Shown here: piece by piece, positions 13,601-23,618 of the stretch
How positions within the stretch are numbered: position 1 is the first letter of the stretch
Layout: every line of letters starts with the position of its first letter
Assembly (NCBI GenBank): GCA_903925005.1
Contig: CAIYDX010000116.1
Coordinates: 1-32,508, forward strand
Direction of reading: 5' to 3'
Length of the DNA stretch: 32,508 nucleotides
Source of the DNA: an uncultured Geobacteraceae bacterium
Lineage (GTDB): Bacteria > Desulfobacterota > Desulfuromonadia > Geobacterales > Pseudopelobacteraceae
The notes under the pieces: model-generated
The model's database searches: none
Seen by the model: the letters and a program-made list of their open reading frames with translations, nothing else
What the model was told of the DNA's origin: nothing
Made by a program: the position numbers and the translations under genes

Positions 13601-15167
13601 CAAACCCTTCCTCCAGGCGCGGATCATACCCCTCGGCCAGCGTTTGCCGGGCAGCGTCCACACTGTCCAGCAGAAGACGCCGGACAAACGGATGGCGGCA
13701 ATCGGGCAAAAAGCCTCCTACGAGACTCAACGCCGTGGCCAGTGTCTTTTGAACAACGGTTTCGTCGCCTTCGATCTGCTGCAGGTAATCGGCGGTCAAC
13801 AACAACCGTTTGATGATATCGGCGCGGCGCGGCACTATCAGTTCGTCGCAGCAGCGGGAAATCTCGTTTTCCAAAGCCTCCGACGTCACGGAGTCAGGCC
13901 CGCCATCCTTTTCCAGCGCCGTGAAGCGATCGGCGGCATCATACAGCGCCGTCTCGGTTAACAGCCACCCCTCAAGCCCCGGCTCATCGAGCAGATCATT
14001 GCTGGTGGCAACAAAGCCCGGAATCTTGTCAACGATATCTTCCAGATGTTTCAATTTGAAGCGGGGAATGTAGGCTTCCGGTTTCAGGGAATCCGGACGG
14101 AAAAGGCGCATATCGACGTAGAAATCGGGGGGAAGGTAATACCCCCCCTCGCGACTTAAGTGGAGCGCGTCACGAAGCGCAGCCAGCGCATAGTCCGGCT
14201 CAACCGGCGTCAACATCTCGCCGCCGGCAACATCTTTCAGGATATGGCCGTACTCTTTTTCATCCTTCATGCGATAGCTGATCGCGTTCAGCATGCCATC
14301 GCTCTCGCCGGTCAGGATCAGCATCGCGGCAAAGGCCCGATCATCAAGCTGCCAAGAGAACCATAGGGTACGTGAACCGTAGAAATCAACCGGTCCGGCA
14401 TAGACTTCAAAGAAGGGGAGCGGCCGCATGAAGGAGTGCGGCAATTCCAGAGGTTCATGGATTCCGGTGAACGAGAGCCGCCGGATACTGCGCCGGATCA
14501 TGACCGCCTGATCCCCCTCGTGCCGAGCCTCGGCACGTTTCAGAACATCAAGGGCATAGCCGTTTTTTGTTCGCCCCAGGGTACGTATCGCTCCCCGGAC
14601 GATCTCCTCTTTCTCGAAAGAGAGCAGAATTTCAAGCAGCGCCACCGCTTCAGCGGAACTGTTGTCGGCAAGACGCTGCATCATCCGCTCACGGAACTCA
14701 TCCGCCACATCCAGAAAACTGTCGATGAACCGAACCAGCCCGCGTTCGCCATCGCCGAGACAATCGTCAACAAATCCATCCAGCGTTGGCGAGCCATAGC
14801 CGGTCATAGCTGCAAATGGGGGTGAGGTAACGTCGATGCCGCTGTCGTGCAGTACATCCAGAAGGGCCAGCTTGCCGTCCTCCTCCAGATCTTTGCGTTG
14901 CAGGGTGATCTGGATCAGCTGATCCATCCAGGCGGAAGCGTCGAAAAAATCAAGCATGCAGGTATAGCGGTAGATGGTGGTGCCGTTCTGTTCACGCCAG
15001 AGCTTGCGCACCAGCGGCGAGAGCGCCCTTTTGCCGGACTTCTGCAGCCGGCGGCCGATGCGCTCCATCTGCTCACCGGTCAGGTCATCCCGCTTCAGAA
15101 AATCCAGCAGGCGGGTGATGCGGCGACGTTCTCGCAGGGTTTTATCTATTTTGAGGGGCAGCGTCAT
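13578..15167 (-). CDS. Conserved HEAT-like protein of unknown function, between gyrA and gpsA
   Basis: A 529-residue, mostly helical, soluble protein with no signal peptide or membrane segment. The first half has degenerate HEAT-like helical pairs (for example AEAVALLEILLSFEKEEIVR then GAIRTLGRTKNGYALDVLKR, residues about 170-210). The second half has a conserved-looking segment around PFFEVYAGPVDFYGSRTLWF, and the C-terminus is a strongly acidic tail, [10 protein letters not shown]. No catalytic motif is visible. The ATG at 15167 directly follows the gyrA stop (TAG-ATG) and the end overlaps gpsA by 23 nt, so all three are translationally linked. I recall the same placement in Geobacter. A scaffold role is the most that can be said. 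Confidence 0.85.
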   Translation of the reverse strand: MTLPLKIDKTLRERRRITRLLDFLKRDDLTGEQMERIGRRLQKSGKRALSPLVRKLWREQNGTTIYRYTCMLDFFDASAWMDQLIQITLQRKDLEEDGKLALLDVLHDSGIDVTSPPFAAMTGYGSPTLDGFVDDCLGDGERGLVRFIDSFLDVADEFRERMMQRLADNSSAEAVALLEILLSFEKEEIVRGAIRTLGRTKNGYALDVLKRAEARHEGDQAVMIRRSIRRLSFTGIHEPLELPHSFMRPLPFFEVYAGPVDFYGSRTLWFSWQLDDRAFAAMLILTGESDGMLNAISYRMKDEKEYGHILKDVAGGEMLTPVEPDYALAALRDALHLSREGGYYLPPDFYVDMRLFRPDSLKPEAYIPRFKLKHLEDIVDKIPGFVATSNDLLDEPGLEGWLLTETALYDAADRFTALEKDGGPDSVTSEALENEISRCCDELIVPRRADIIKRLLLTADYLQQIEGDETVVQKTLATALSLVGGFLPDCRHPFVRRLLLDSVDAARQTLAEGYDPRLEEGFDDDDYDD

Positions 15168-17729
15168 CTATGCTTCCGTTTCTTCAGTCCCTTCAATCCC
15201 ATCATCCCCTTCTTCTTCATCCTTCTCGGCCAGACGGGCGACGGCCACAACCTTCTCGTTTTCTTCGGTGTTCATCAGCGTGACACCCTGGGTATTGCGG
15301 CCGATGACCGAGAATCCGGAAACCGGCACCCGCAGGATCTTGCCCTGGTCGGTGATTACCATCAGATCGTGGTCGTCCGCGACCTGCATGACATTGACAA
15401 CGGAGCCGTTCCGCTCGGTGGTCTTGATCGTGATGATTCCTTTGCCGCCGCGCGACTGGTCACGGTATTCGTCCAGGTCGGTCCGCTTGCCGAAGCCGTT
15501 TTCACAGACGGTGAAAATCGTCGAGCCGACCGCCGTATTGTCAACTATCTCCATGCCGATCACCCGGTCGTCCTTGGCAAGGTTCATGCCGCGCACCCCT
15601 CTGGTGACTCGTCCCATCGGGCGTACATCCTCTTCGTTGAAGCGGATCGCCTTACCGCCGCGCGATGCGAGGAAAATATCCTTGCTGCCGTCGGTCAGCG
15701 CTACCGAGATCAACTTGTCGCCGTCATCCAGATTAACGGCGATAATGCCGCCGCTCCTGACGTTGGAGTAATCGACCAGTGGGGTTTTTTTGACGACGCC
15801 GCTCTGGGTAGCCATGAAGAGATAGGTGTTCTCGCTGAACTCCTTGACCGGCAGGATCGTGGTAATCATTTCACCGGCCGAGACGTTGACCAGGTTGACA
15901 ACCGCCTTCCCTTTGGTTGTGCGGCTCCCCTCCGGAATTTCGTAGACCTTGAGCCAGTACATCCGGCCGGCGTCGGTAAAGCAGAGCAGGTAGTCCTTGG
16001 TCGAAGCGATGAAGAGCTGCTCAACGAAATCCTCCTCTTTGGTCTTCATGCCGGTTTTGCCCTTGCCGCCGCGACGCTGCGAGCGGTACAGGTCAACGGC
16101 GCTCCGTTTGATGTAACCGGTATGCGAAATGGTGACGACCATCTCTTCGTCCTCGATCGTATCCTCCCGCGAAATATCGGCACTCTTGTCGGCGATCTCG
16201 GAGCGGCGTTTGTCGCCGAAACGGTCCCGAATTTCGGTCAGTTCGGCAACGATGATCTTGAGGATCTCGGTGTCGGACGCCAGGATCTCCTTCAGGCGGG
16301 CAATCAGCTTCATGATCTCTTCATACTCGGCGATGATCTTGTCGCGCTCAAGGCCGGTCAGACGCTGCAGACGCATCTCCAGGATAGCCTGCGCCTGGAT
16401 CTCGGAGAGCTGCACCAAATTTTCGAAACCGGCCGGGCGAGGCAGGTTAAGGCGCGCCAGGAATTCCGGATCGGCAAACTTCCCTTCCATCAGCCCCTGT
16501 TTTGCTTCTGGAGGAGTTTTGGACTCGCGGATCATTTCGATCACGGCATCCAGCCAGTCCAGCGCGATCTTGAGGCCTTCCAGGATATGGGCCCGGGCCA
16601 GCGCCTTCTTAAGCTCGAAGTTGGTGCGGCGGGTCACGACCTCGCAGCGATGTTCGACGAAACAGTCCATCATCTCCCGCAGAGTCAGTACGCGCGGGCG
16701 ATTATGGACAATGGCCAGCATGATGATACCGAAGGAGACCTGCAACTGGGACTGCTTGTAGAGCTGGTTAAGCAGCACCTCGGCATTTTCGTCCCGCTTG
16801 ACTTCGATAACGATCCGCATCCCCTGACGGTCGGACTCGTCGCGAATCTCGGTAATCCCTTCGACCTTCTTCTCCTTGACCAGCTCGGCGATTTTCTCGA
16901 TCAGGCGGGCTTTGTTGACCTGGTAGGGGAGTTCGGTGACGATGATCGCCTGACGTTCGGAACGCTTTGATGCCTCCACATGGGCCTTGGCGCGAATCTG
17001 GATGATGCCGCGACCGGTGCTGTACGCATCCCTGATACCCTGACGGCCATAGATGGTGGCGCCGGTCGGGAAGTCAGGTCCCGGGATCATTTCCAATAAC
17101 TCTTCGAAACCGATCTCCGGATTCTGGATCACTGAGATGATGCCGTTAATTATCTCACCCAGGTTGTGAGGTGGAATGTTGGTCGCCATGCCGACCGCAA
17201 TACCGGTCGAGCCGTTGATCAGCAGGTTGGGGAACTTGGAGGGGAGCACCGTCGGCTCCATCATCTCCTCGTTGTAGTTGGCGACCATGTTGACGGTCTC
17301 TTTGTCCAGGTCTGCCAGCAGTTCGTGGGAAAGGTGGCGCAGCCGGATCTCGGTATAACGCATCGCAGCAGGGCGGTCACCGTCCACAGAACCGAAGTTA
17401 CCCTGGCCATCCACCAGCATGTAGCGAAGCGAAAAATCCTGGGCCATACGCACGATGGTGTCGTAAGCAGCCGTGTCGCCATGGGGGTGGTATTTACCGA
17501 TAACATCACCGACCACACGGGCCGATTTTTTGTAAGGTTTGTTATAGTCGTTGCCCATGTCGTACATCGCGTACAGACAGCGCCGATGAACCGGTTTGAG
17601 GCCGTCGCGCACATCAGGCAGCGCACGGCCGATGATGACCGACATCGCGTAGTCCATGTAGGAACGCTTCATCTCATCTTCAATGTTCACCGATATCTTG
17701 TTGACAGGGATTTCTGTTGGGATCTGCAT
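15168..17729 (-). CDS. gyrA: DNA gyrase subunit A
   Basis: An 853-residue subunit that cuts and rejoins DNA in the A2B2 gyrase. The winged-helix and tower domain begins with the [20 protein letters not shown] motif, the catalytic tyrosine is Y125 ([10 protein letters not shown]), and the C-terminal beta-pinwheel starts near the GyrA box [11 protein letters not shown]. In the quinolone region the residue equivalent to E. coli S83 is T86 and D87 is D90 ([11 protein letters not shown]). The tail is acidic ([19 protein letters not shown]). It starts the minus-strand operon gyrA, HEAT-like gene, gpsA, ispF. A GAGGT ribosome site precedes ATG 17729. gyrB is not in the window. Confidence 0.97.
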   Translation of the reverse strand: MQIPTEIPVNKISVNIEDEMKRSYMDYAMSVIIGRALPDVRDGLKPVHRRCLYAMYDMGNDYNKPYKKSARVVGDVIGKYHPHGDTAAYDTIVRMAQDFSLRYMLVDGQGNFGSVDGDRPAAMRYTEIRLRHLSHELLADLDKETVNMVANYNEEMMEPTVLPSKFPNLLINGSTGIAVGMATNIPPHNLGEIINGIISVIQNPEIGFEELLEMIPGPDFPTGATIYGRQGIRDAYSTGRGIIQIRAKAHVEASKRSERQAIIVTELPYQVNKARLIEKIAELVKEKKVEGITEIRDESDRQGMRIVIEVKRDENAEVLLNQLYKQSQLQVSFGIIMLAIVHNRPRVLTLREMMDCFVEHRCEVVTRRTNFELKKALARAHILEGLKIALDWLDAVIEMIRESKTPPEAKQGLMEGKFADPEFLARLNLPRPAGFENLVQLSEIQAQAILEMRLQRLTGLERDKIIAEYEEIMKLIARLKEILASDTEILKIIVAELTEIRDRFGDKRRSEIADKSADISREDTIEDEEMVVTISHTGYIKRSAVDLYRSQRRGGKGKTGMKTKEEDFVEQLFIASTKDYLLCFTDAGRMYWLKVYEIPEGSRTTKGKAVVNLVNVSAGEMITTILPVKEFSENTYLFMATQSGVVKKTPLVDYSNVRSGGIIAVNLDDGDKLISVALTDGSKDIFLASRGGKAIRFNEEDVRPMGRVTRGVRGMNLAKDDRVIGMEIVDNTAVGSTIFTVCENGFGKRTDLDEYRDQSRGGKGIITIKTTERNGSVVNVMQVADDHDLMVITDQGKILRVPVSGFSVIGRNTQGVTLMNTEENEKVVAVARLAEKDEEEGDDGIEGTEETEA

Positions 17730-17780
17730 TGGTACCTCGTGTTCAGTTATTCATCACCACGGCGATGAGAACGTAAAATT

Positions 17781-17810
17781 ATTATATGGGTGACCTCAAT
17801 TATGTTTCAT
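17781..17810 (-). promoter_or_regulatory. Possible promoter of the gyrA operon
   Basis: On the minus strand a perfect TATAAT (17786-17781) lies about 50 nt before gyrA with ATGAAA (17810-17805) 18 bp upstream as a weak -35. A CTCAAT/ATTGAG hairpin (17793-17812) overlaps the spacer. I see no clear gene in the rest of the 286-nt gap to nuoN (17730-18015), and no convincing terminator for the nuo operon. Confidence 0.5.
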
Positions 17811-18015
17811 TGAGTTTGCCCCGTTTTCAACAGGGTAAATTCAGATGTTTCCTGCTCATGAACTTATGGAATAGACACAGGATTTACAGAAAGGTTGCCC
17901 CGGAGAAACAGACGGCACTTTACCACAAATTCTTCGACAAGAGAACCCTATTTATAACATGGCGGAATTTATCGTTTGTAGTGGCACCTTCATACCGTCA
18001 CGGACGGCAATCGGG

Positions 18016-19425
18016 TTACGGGAGAAGATGCGACAGCAGTCCGAGCAGAGCATTTGGCCAGAGTCCGGGGAGAACAATCGCCGCCGATGCAATAATCAGA
18101 ACGGCATACTCGGGATAATTGGGGCCGGTACCGTCAAGGCGGCCGGGATGCTTGAAATAGATGCTGACAACCACTCTCAGGTAGTAAAAGACCGAGACGG
18201 CGGCCAACAGGATGCCGATTACTGCCAATGCGGTTTCTCCCGAACGGAGTGCCGCGGCAAAGATCAGAAACTTGCCGGTAAATCCGGCTGTAGGCGGGAT
18301 GCCGGCCAGAGCAAACAGGGAGAGCGCCAGTACCCCGGAGGCAAAGGGGTATCTTGAGCCCGCTCCGCGATAGTCGTCCAGAGTTTCGCCGCAGCCGTTA
18401 CTCTCCAGTACGGCGACAGCGCCAAAGGCGGCAAAGCTCATCACGCCGTAGGCAAGCGCATAGTAAGCAGCGGCCCGATACCCCCCACCCTTGCCGGAGA
18501 TCAGCGCGATCACGATATACCCCATCTGGGCGATGGAAGAGTAGGCTAACAGCCGCCTGACACGGTTTTGCAGCAGGGCGGCCAAATTGCCGACCAGCAG
18601 GGAGATGACCGCCAGGCCCCAGAGCGGTATGCGCAGTTGAGCAGGGCCCACCGCTTGAGGGAGCAGGAGCAGCAGGAGCAGAATCGTAGCCCCTTTGGAG
18701 CCGCCGGAGAGAAAGGCGGTGACCGGCGCCGGTGCCCCCTGGTAGACATCCGGGGTCCAGAGATGGGCCGGAGCAAGCGACAGCTTGAAAGCGATACCGG
18801 CCAGCAGACAGCCCCAGCCGGCCAAGGCGATCGGGTTCGGTCTGTCCCCAGTCAAAGTAAGCTGTACCGCTTCGTGGATGGAGAGCGTCCCGGAAGCAGA
18901 GTATATCAGCGCAATGCCGAAAGCCAGGAAGGCGGCGCTAAGCGCCCCTGGAAGCAGGTATTTCAGTCCGGTTTCTCCGGACGTATCTCGCTTCAGATCG
19001 ATTGCCACCAGAATGTAGAAACCGAAACTCATCGCCTCAAGCCCCAAGAACAGCGTCAGCAGATTGGTGGCCGACGCCAGGGCGAGCATGCCGAAGGCGG
19101 CAAAGAGAATGGTAGCCGGATACTCTTCGCCGCTGATAGCGAATTTACGGTTATAGCCCCCGGATAGGCAGAGTACCCCGGCAGCCAGCAGGGCAAAGAA
19201 AGCGCCGAAAAGACGCGGCAAGCCGCCGGCTGATATACCGAGGGTTGGAGCCGTCACTGCCGGTGGGGTCTGGAGCAGCCAACATGCCGCTCCCAAAGAA
19301 ACCGTCACCCCGATGATCATCGCAGCACTGTTGTTGCGCGTAACCGCTCCGGTCAGCAGCGCGGCAAGCGCACCGACCGCCAGCAGCATCAGCGGCATGG
19401 CTATGAAGATATCCGCAGCGGTCAC
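18016..19425 (-). CDS. nuoN: NADH:quinone oxidoreductase subunit N
   Basis: A 469-residue antiporter-like membrane subunit of complex I with about 14 helices. It carries the proton-channel residues expected of the Mrp-type fold, for example the glutamate in LTLFLGLEAMSFGFYILVAI, a lysine in AGIAFKLSLAPAHLW followed by TPDVYQGAPAPVTAFLSGGS, and the broken-helix segment around LLAYSSIAQMGYIVIAL. It is the last gene of the operon; its ATG overlaps the nuoM stop by 4 nt. The length matches the family. No clear terminator follows. Confidence 0.95.
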   Translation of the reverse strand: MTAADIFIAMPLMLLAVGALAALLTGAVTRNNSAAMIIGVTVSLGAACWLLQTPPAVTAPTLGISAGGLPRLFGAFFALLAAGVLCLSGGYNRKFAISGEEYPATILFAAFGMLALASATNLLTLFLGLEAMSFGFYILVAIDLKRDTSGETGLKYLLPGALSAAFLAFGIALIYSASGTLSIHEAVQLTLTGDRPNPIALAGWGCLLAGIAFKLSLAPAHLWTPDVYQGAPAPVTAFLSGGSKGATILLLLLLLPQAVGPAQLRIPLWGLAVISLLVGNLAALLQNRVRRLLAYSSIAQMGYIVIALISGKGGGYRAAAYYALAYGVMSFAAFGAVAVLESNGCGETLDDYRGAGSRYPFASGVLALSLFALAGIPPTAGFTGKFLIFAAALRSGETALAVIGILLAAVSVFYYLRVVVSIYFKHPGRLDGTGPNYPEYAVLIIASAAIVLPGLWPNALLGLLSHLLP

Positions 19426-20909
19426 GGCGCACCTCCCGTCAACAGTGCCACCGGCATCTTCAATATCTCCAGCAGCGGCGCGGGGTGGACTCCTATGTAT
19501 ATGTCTCCCAAAGCCAGGCAGACTAAAATTGACAGTTCACGCAGGTTGATATCCGCCATCGGGAGAGGCCGACGCTCCTCCTGGAAGAGAACCTCCTGTA
19601 TCAGCCGGACCGTATAGACCAGCGGCAGGATCACGCCGATAAAGGCCAGAATGGTCCCGACAGGCGCGAACTTGAACGAACCGGTCAGAATCAGGAATTC
19701 TCCCACGAAGTTATTCAGCCCCGGCAAACCGGCCGAAGCCATCGCAAACAGCAGAAAGAAGGCCGAAAAGAGCGGAATCTTGCTCCAGAGCCCCCCGTAA
19801 TCCTCAATCTGGCGGGTATGGGCCCGCTCGTCCAGCATCCCGACCAGAGCAAACAGCGCCGTGGTGGTCAGGCCATGGTTGACCATCTGCAGGAGTGCGC
19901 CGGAAAGAGCCACCGGTGTCCAGACCGCGATACCCAGCGCGACAAACCCCATATGGCCGACACTGGAGTAGGCAACCAACCGCTTCATGTCCTTCTGGGC
20001 AAAGGCGATCCAGGAGGCATAGATAATTCCAGCCACAGCCAGCGTAATTACCAGCGGGGTCAAGGTACGGGCCGCCTCTGGGAAAAGCGGATAGCCGAAC
20101 CGGATCAGCCCGTAGGCGCCGGTCTTGAGCAGCAGACCCGCCAGGATCACGCTCCCCGCGGTCGGGGCGTCGGTATGGGCGTCGGGGAGCCAGGTATGCA
20201 GCGGCACGATCGGAAACTTGACCGCAAAGGCGAGCAGGAAGGCGGTATAAAGCCAAAGCCCCGCCGCCGGCGAGAAGGTGGTGCCGGTCAGTGCGGCCAG
20301 GCCGAAACTGTAGCTGCCGCTCTGGCTGCCATGAATCAGGTAGATGCCGATGATGGCCAGCAACATCAGGAGCGAACCGACCAGGGTATAGAGAAAAAAT
20401 TTGATTGCCGAGTAGGTGTTCCGGCCATGCCCCCAAATGCCGATCAGGAAAAACATCGGGATCAGCATCAGCTCCCAGAAGAGGTAAAAGAGGAACAGGT
20501 CGAGGGAGAGAAAGACCCCCATGATTCCGGACTCCATCGCCAGCAGGAGCAGATAGTGCATCGCGACGCGCTCGGTTATCGAACGCCAGGAGACCAGCAT
20601 CGCAATGACCGTCACCAGCGCGGTCAAGATCACCAGCAGCAGACTGATGCCGTCCATACCCACGGTATAACGGATGCCAAGAGTCTCGATCCAGGGAATA
20701 TCCTCGAAAAGGAAAAACCCCTTCGGAGCGGCTGTAGAAGAAAGATTGTCCTGGCATAACAGGGCGCCGCAGCAAAGCAGCGTTTCAACAAGACCGATGG
20801 CAAGGGCGATGATCCTGGCCAACCGCTCCCGTTCTCTCAGAAAGAGGAGTAGAAACGCGCCGGCCAGCGGCAAAAACAGCAGCAGTGTCAGGAGCGCGGT
20901 CTGATTCAT
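19422..20909 (-). CDS. nuoM: NADH:quinone oxidoreductase subunit M
   Basis: A 495-residue antiporter-like proton-pumping subunit. Key motifs are the glutamate-containing LFLFYLFWELMLIPMFFLIG, the lysine region AFLLAFAVKFPIVPLHTWLP, and MKRLVAYSSVGHMGFVALGI. The true start is ATG 20909 (MNQTALLTLLL), overlapping the nuoL stop by 4 nt (ATGA). The frame extended to 21008 would only add nuoL-antisense-like residues without a ribosome site. Confidence 0.95.
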   Translation of the reverse strand: MNQTALLTLLLFLPLAGAFLLLFLRERERLARIIALAIGLVETLLCCGALLCQDNLSSTAAPKGFFLFEDIPWIETLGIRYTVGMDGISLLLVILTALVTVIAMLVSWRSITERVAMHYLLLLAMESGIMGVFLSLDLFLFYLFWELMLIPMFFLIGIWGHGRNTYSAIKFFLYTLVGSLLMLLAIIGIYLIHGSQSGSYSFGLAALTGTTFSPAAGLWLYTAFLLAFAVKFPIVPLHTWLPDAHTDAPTAGSVILAGLLLKTGAYGLIRFGYPLFPEAARTLTPLVITLAVAGIIYASWIAFAQKDMKRLVAYSSVGHMGFVALGIAVWTPVALSGALLQMVNHGLTTTALFALVGMLDERAHTRQIEDYGGLWSKIPLFSAFFLLFAMASAGLPGLNNFVGEFLILTGSFKFAPVGTILAFIGVILPLVYTVRLIQEVLFQEERRPLPMADINLRELSILVCLALGDIYIGVHPAPLLEILKMPVALLTGGAP

Positions 20910-22822
20910 ACGACCACCCATGCCAGCCAGACGATGAGTAACGCCGCGCCTGCGGCCATGCTCAGAAGAGAGAGAGAGACGCGCCCCTGCCCCCATCCCC
21001 CCAGCCATTGCCCGCTTCTTCCCAGCAGGGTCGCCGCAAGGTCCAGGGAGTCATCGAGGCACCCTTCATCGACCCGCTGCCAAAGGACGGAAGCAAGCCA
21101 TACGTAGGGGCGGACAAACAGCAGGTTATAAAGCGCGTCCACCCGCCACCCTTCCAGCAAAAAGGCGTGAATCCCTGTGGCCGGTTGCGCAGCTTCCGCC
21201 AGCCGGTGCGGACGACGTACCCCGCCATAGCGCAACCAGGCGACAACCAGACCCGCCAGTGAGACGGCGGCAGCCACCCCCTGCAGCAACAGTTCGGTTG
21301 CCTGCGACAGCGTCTGTTCATGACTACCCGGTTGTGAGAGAAAAGAGTGCAGCAGCCCATCCCCCAGGTATTCGGGTAGATTGAGCAGCCCGCCACCGAT
21401 CCCCAGCAGCGCCAGTGGAACCAGCGGCCACTCCATGATGCGGGGCAACGGTTTTACCTCCCCCTTTGAAAAAGGCACCCTCTGGGGCATAAAGGGATTG
21501 AGGGGGATTTGCTCTCCACCAAAAACAATCAACAGCATGCGCATGGTATAAACAGCGGTAATAAAAGCGGTGATCACCCCCACGACATACAGGCCGTCGT
21601 AGAGCGCGCCCCCCTTGAGCCAGACCGCCCCCAGAATGCCGTCCTTGCTGAAGAAACCGCCGGTCAGCGGCACGCCCGCCAGACAAAGCGCGCCGGCCAG
21701 AAAGGGCCAAAAAGTCCCCGGCAGACTGCGACGGAGTCCCCCCATCCGGAATATGTCCTGTTCATGATGCATGGCGGTAATGACGCACCCCGCCCCAAGG
21801 AACAGCAGCGCCTTGAAGAAGGCGTGCACGATCAGATGGAAGGTCGCGGCGGTGATGGCTCCGGCTCCAACCCCCAGCATCATGAAACCGATCTGGCTGA
21901 TCGTCGAAAAGGCGAGAATCCGCTTCAGGTCGCGCTGAGCCAATGCGCAGGTAGCACCGTAGAAAGCGGTGAGCGCTCCGGTGACGGCGATGGCGGCGGT
22001 AACAAGCGGCGAAGAACCGATCAGCGGAAACATCCGCATCAACAGGTACACCCCGGCGGTGACCATCGTAGCGGCATGGATCTGTGCCGAAACCGGTGTT
22101 GGACCGGCCATCGCGTCCGGCAACCAGACCATCAGCGGCACCTGGGCCGACTTGCCCATTGCCGCCAGCAGCAACAACAGCCCCAAGGCGGTGATAATTC
22201 CTACCGGCATCAGGAAGCCCATCTGGTTCAGTTGCGAAATCGATACGGTACCGAACAGCCGAAACATCCAGACCATCGCTATTCCCAGGCCGATGTCTCC
22301 GATGCGGGTGACGATGAAGGCCTTGCGCCCGGCGGTGGCGTTGTTCGGATCCTTGTACCAGAAACCGATCAGGGCATAGGAACAGAAACCGACCCCTTCC
22401 CACCCCAGATAGAGGAGCGGCAGGTTTTCGGCCAGCACCAGCGTCAGCATCGCCGCGACAAACAGGTTGAGCATGACGAAGAAACGAACGAAGGAGGGAT
22501 CGTCCCGCATATAGCCGACGGCGTAGATATGGATCAGGCCGCAGACAAAGGTAATCATCAGGCAGAGTGAAAGGGAAAGGGGATCAAGATAGAGAGAAAG
22601 CGGCGCCTTGAAATCGAAAACCGCCAGCCACGAGGCGACCTCCACCGTGGTCGGGGCACTGTAGACAGCAGCAGCGGCCAGCGTGGCGGCAAAGCTCCCC
22701 CAGATGGCTGTGCAGGCCATGAATTCGCTGCCCCGGCGGGAGAGGAGCCTCCCCCCCAACAGCGCATTGGCGATCCCTCCCAGCAGCGGGAACACGATTA
22801 TCAGTTCAAGGTATGTTTTCAT
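20906..22822 (-). CDS. nuoL: NADH:quinone oxidoreductase subunit L
   Basis: A 638-residue antiporter-like subunit with the long lateral C-terminal helix expected in NuoL. Motifs include LPLLYLGWEGVGFCSYALIG (conserved glutamate), AAMGKSAQVPLMVWLPDAMAGP (lysine), and MHHEQDIFRMGGLRRSLP. I chose ATG 22822 (MKTYLELIIVFPLLGG), overlapping nuoK by 17 nt, with a GGA-type ribosome site; the longer frame to 22858 lies within nuoK. Residues about 438-457 (IPLNPFMPQRVPFSKGEV) are encoded by a palindromic repeat related to one in nuoG, and sit in a loop between helices. Confidence 0.95.
   Translation of the reverse strand: MKTYLELIIVFPLLGGIANALLGGRLLSRRGSEFMACTAIWGSFAATLAAAAVYSAPTTVEVASWLAVFDFKAPLSLYLDPLSLSLCLMITFVCGLIHIYAVGYMRDDPSFVRFFVMLNLFVAAMLTLVLAENLPLLYLGWEGVGFCSYALIGFWYKDPNNATAGRKAFIVTRIGDIGLGIAMVWMFRLFGTVSISQLNQMGFLMPVGIITALGLLLLLAAMGKSAQVPLMVWLPDAMAGPTPVSAQIHAATMVTAGVYLLMRMFPLIGSSPLVTAAIAVTGALTAFYGATCALAQRDLKRILAFSTISQIGFMMLGVGAGAITAATFHLIVHAFFKALLFLGAGCVITAMHHEQDIFRMGGLRRSLPGTFWPFLAGALCLAGVPLTGGFFSKDGILGAVWLKGGALYDGLYVVGVITAFITAVYTMRMLLIVFGGEQIPLNPFMPQRVPFSKGEVKPLPRIMEWPLVPLALLGIGGGLLNLPEYLGDGLLHSFLSQPGSHEQTLSQATELLLQGVAAAVSLAGLVVAWLRYGGVRRPHRLAEAAQPATGIHAFLLEGWRVDALYNLLFVRPYVWLASVLWQRVDEGCLDDSLDLAATLLGRSGQWLGGWGQGRVSLSLLSMAAGAALLIVWLAWVVV
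21455..21511. repeat. Palindromic repeat translated in frame inside nuoL
   Basis: Plus-strand core CCCTCTGGGGCATAAAGGG (21478-21496), then ATTGAGGGGG, with CCTCCCCCTTTGAAAAAGG before it. The nuoG repeat at 25682 has CCCTCTGGGGCTTAAAGGG followed by GTTAGGGGG. In the nuoL frame it reads PLNPFMPQRVPFSKGE, close to PPNPFKPQRVLPSREG of nuoG. Confidence 0.75.
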
Positions 22823-23132
22823 TGCCGTCCTGCAACTCCCTAAATTCATCCACATCAACAGTATTCCTGCGGCGGTGCAGATACACCACCAGCGCCAGCG
22901 CTAACGAGACTTCGGCTGAAGTCATCGCCATGATCATCAGCGCAAACACCTGCCCGTCCGCCATCCCCCAGTAGTTTGATCCTCCGACAAAAACCAGCAT
23001 GGCGGCGTTGAGCATGATCTCGATCCCGATCAGCAGCATGATCACGTTGCTGCGCCAGACGAGCGTACAGACCAGCCCCAGGCTGAACAGGATGGCCGCC
23101 AGTATCAGCACATGCGTCAAGGGGACAATCAT
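22806..23132 (-). CDS. nuoK: NADH:quinone oxidoreductase subunit K
   Basis: A 108-residue membrane subunit with three helices. The conserved glutamates of the proton path are in VIMLLIGIEIMLNAAMLVFV and MIMAMTSAEVSLALALVVYL. The C-terminal tail, RRRNTVDVDEFRELQDGNEN, is hydrophilic and cytoplasmic. It overlaps nuoJ by 4 nt at its start and nuoL by 17 nt at its end. Confidence 0.95.
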   Translation of the reverse strand: MIVPLTHVLILAAILFSLGLVCTLVWRSNVIMLLIGIEIMLNAAMLVFVGGSNYWGMADGQVFALMIMAMTSAEVSLALALVVYLHRRRNTVDVDEFRELQDGNENIP

Positions 23133-23617
23133 GGTTTGCGCCTCCTGCCGAGGTACAGAGCCCCTACCACCGCGAAAAGCAGCTGCATCGAAATGATCTC
23201 GACGGCAACGCCGTATTTTTGGAACAGCGTCACGGCAAACTCCCTGACAGTGACCACCCTGGCTGTGGAGGAAACATCAACATGGCCGGTCGCAACGGTC
23301 CCGATGGCTGCCAGAATGACGCCGCCAAGGAGGCAGGGGAGCAGCCACCGCCGCAGAGCGGGACGCACGGCTTCTTCCGGGCGGCCAAGATCGAGCATCA
23401 TGATCACGAACATGAACAGCACCATAACCGCGCCGGCGTAGATAATCACCTCAAACATCGCGATCAGCGGCGCGGCCAGCAGAAAGAAGATCACCGCCAG
23501 GCTGAAGAACGAGGTCACCAGCTGGACGATGGCATGCACCGGATGCTTTTCGGTAATGGCCAGCAGCGTGGCGATTACGGTTACAGCGGCCAGTATGTAG
23601 AAAAGTGCCTGTTCCAT
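23129..23617 (-). CDS. nuoJ: NADH:quinone oxidoreductase subunit J
   Basis: A 162-residue, five-helix membrane subunit. The hallmark helix is AMFEVIIYAGAVMVLFMFVIMML, containing the pi-bulge region linked to redox-proton coupling. The preceding helix has HPVHAIVQLVTSFFSLAVIF. The ATG follows the nuoI stop by 1 nt and the end overlaps nuoK by 4 nt. Confidence 0.94.
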   Translation of the reverse strand: MEQALFYILAAVTVIATLLAITEKHPVHAIVQLVTSFFSLAVIFFLLAAPLIAMFEVIIYAGAVMVLFMFVIMMLDLGRPEEAVRPALRRWLLPCLLGGVILAAIGTVATGHVDVSSTARVVTVREFAVTLFQKYGVAVEIISMQLLFAVVGALYLGRRRKP

Positions 23618-23618
23618 A

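Noticed and set aside
12605-13813. 402-codon plus-strand frame
   Set aside because: Antisense to gpsA with a low-complexity Gly/His/Gln-rich translation and no ribosome site.
14847-16970. 707-codon plus-strand frame
   Set aside because: Antisense to gyrA and the HEAT-like gene in GC-rich DNA; the protein has no recognisable fold, and gyrA is certain.
17996-18008. CCGTC-ACG-GACGG hairpin as terminator of the nuo operon
   Set aside because: The stem is only 5 bp and no T-run follows on the minus strand.
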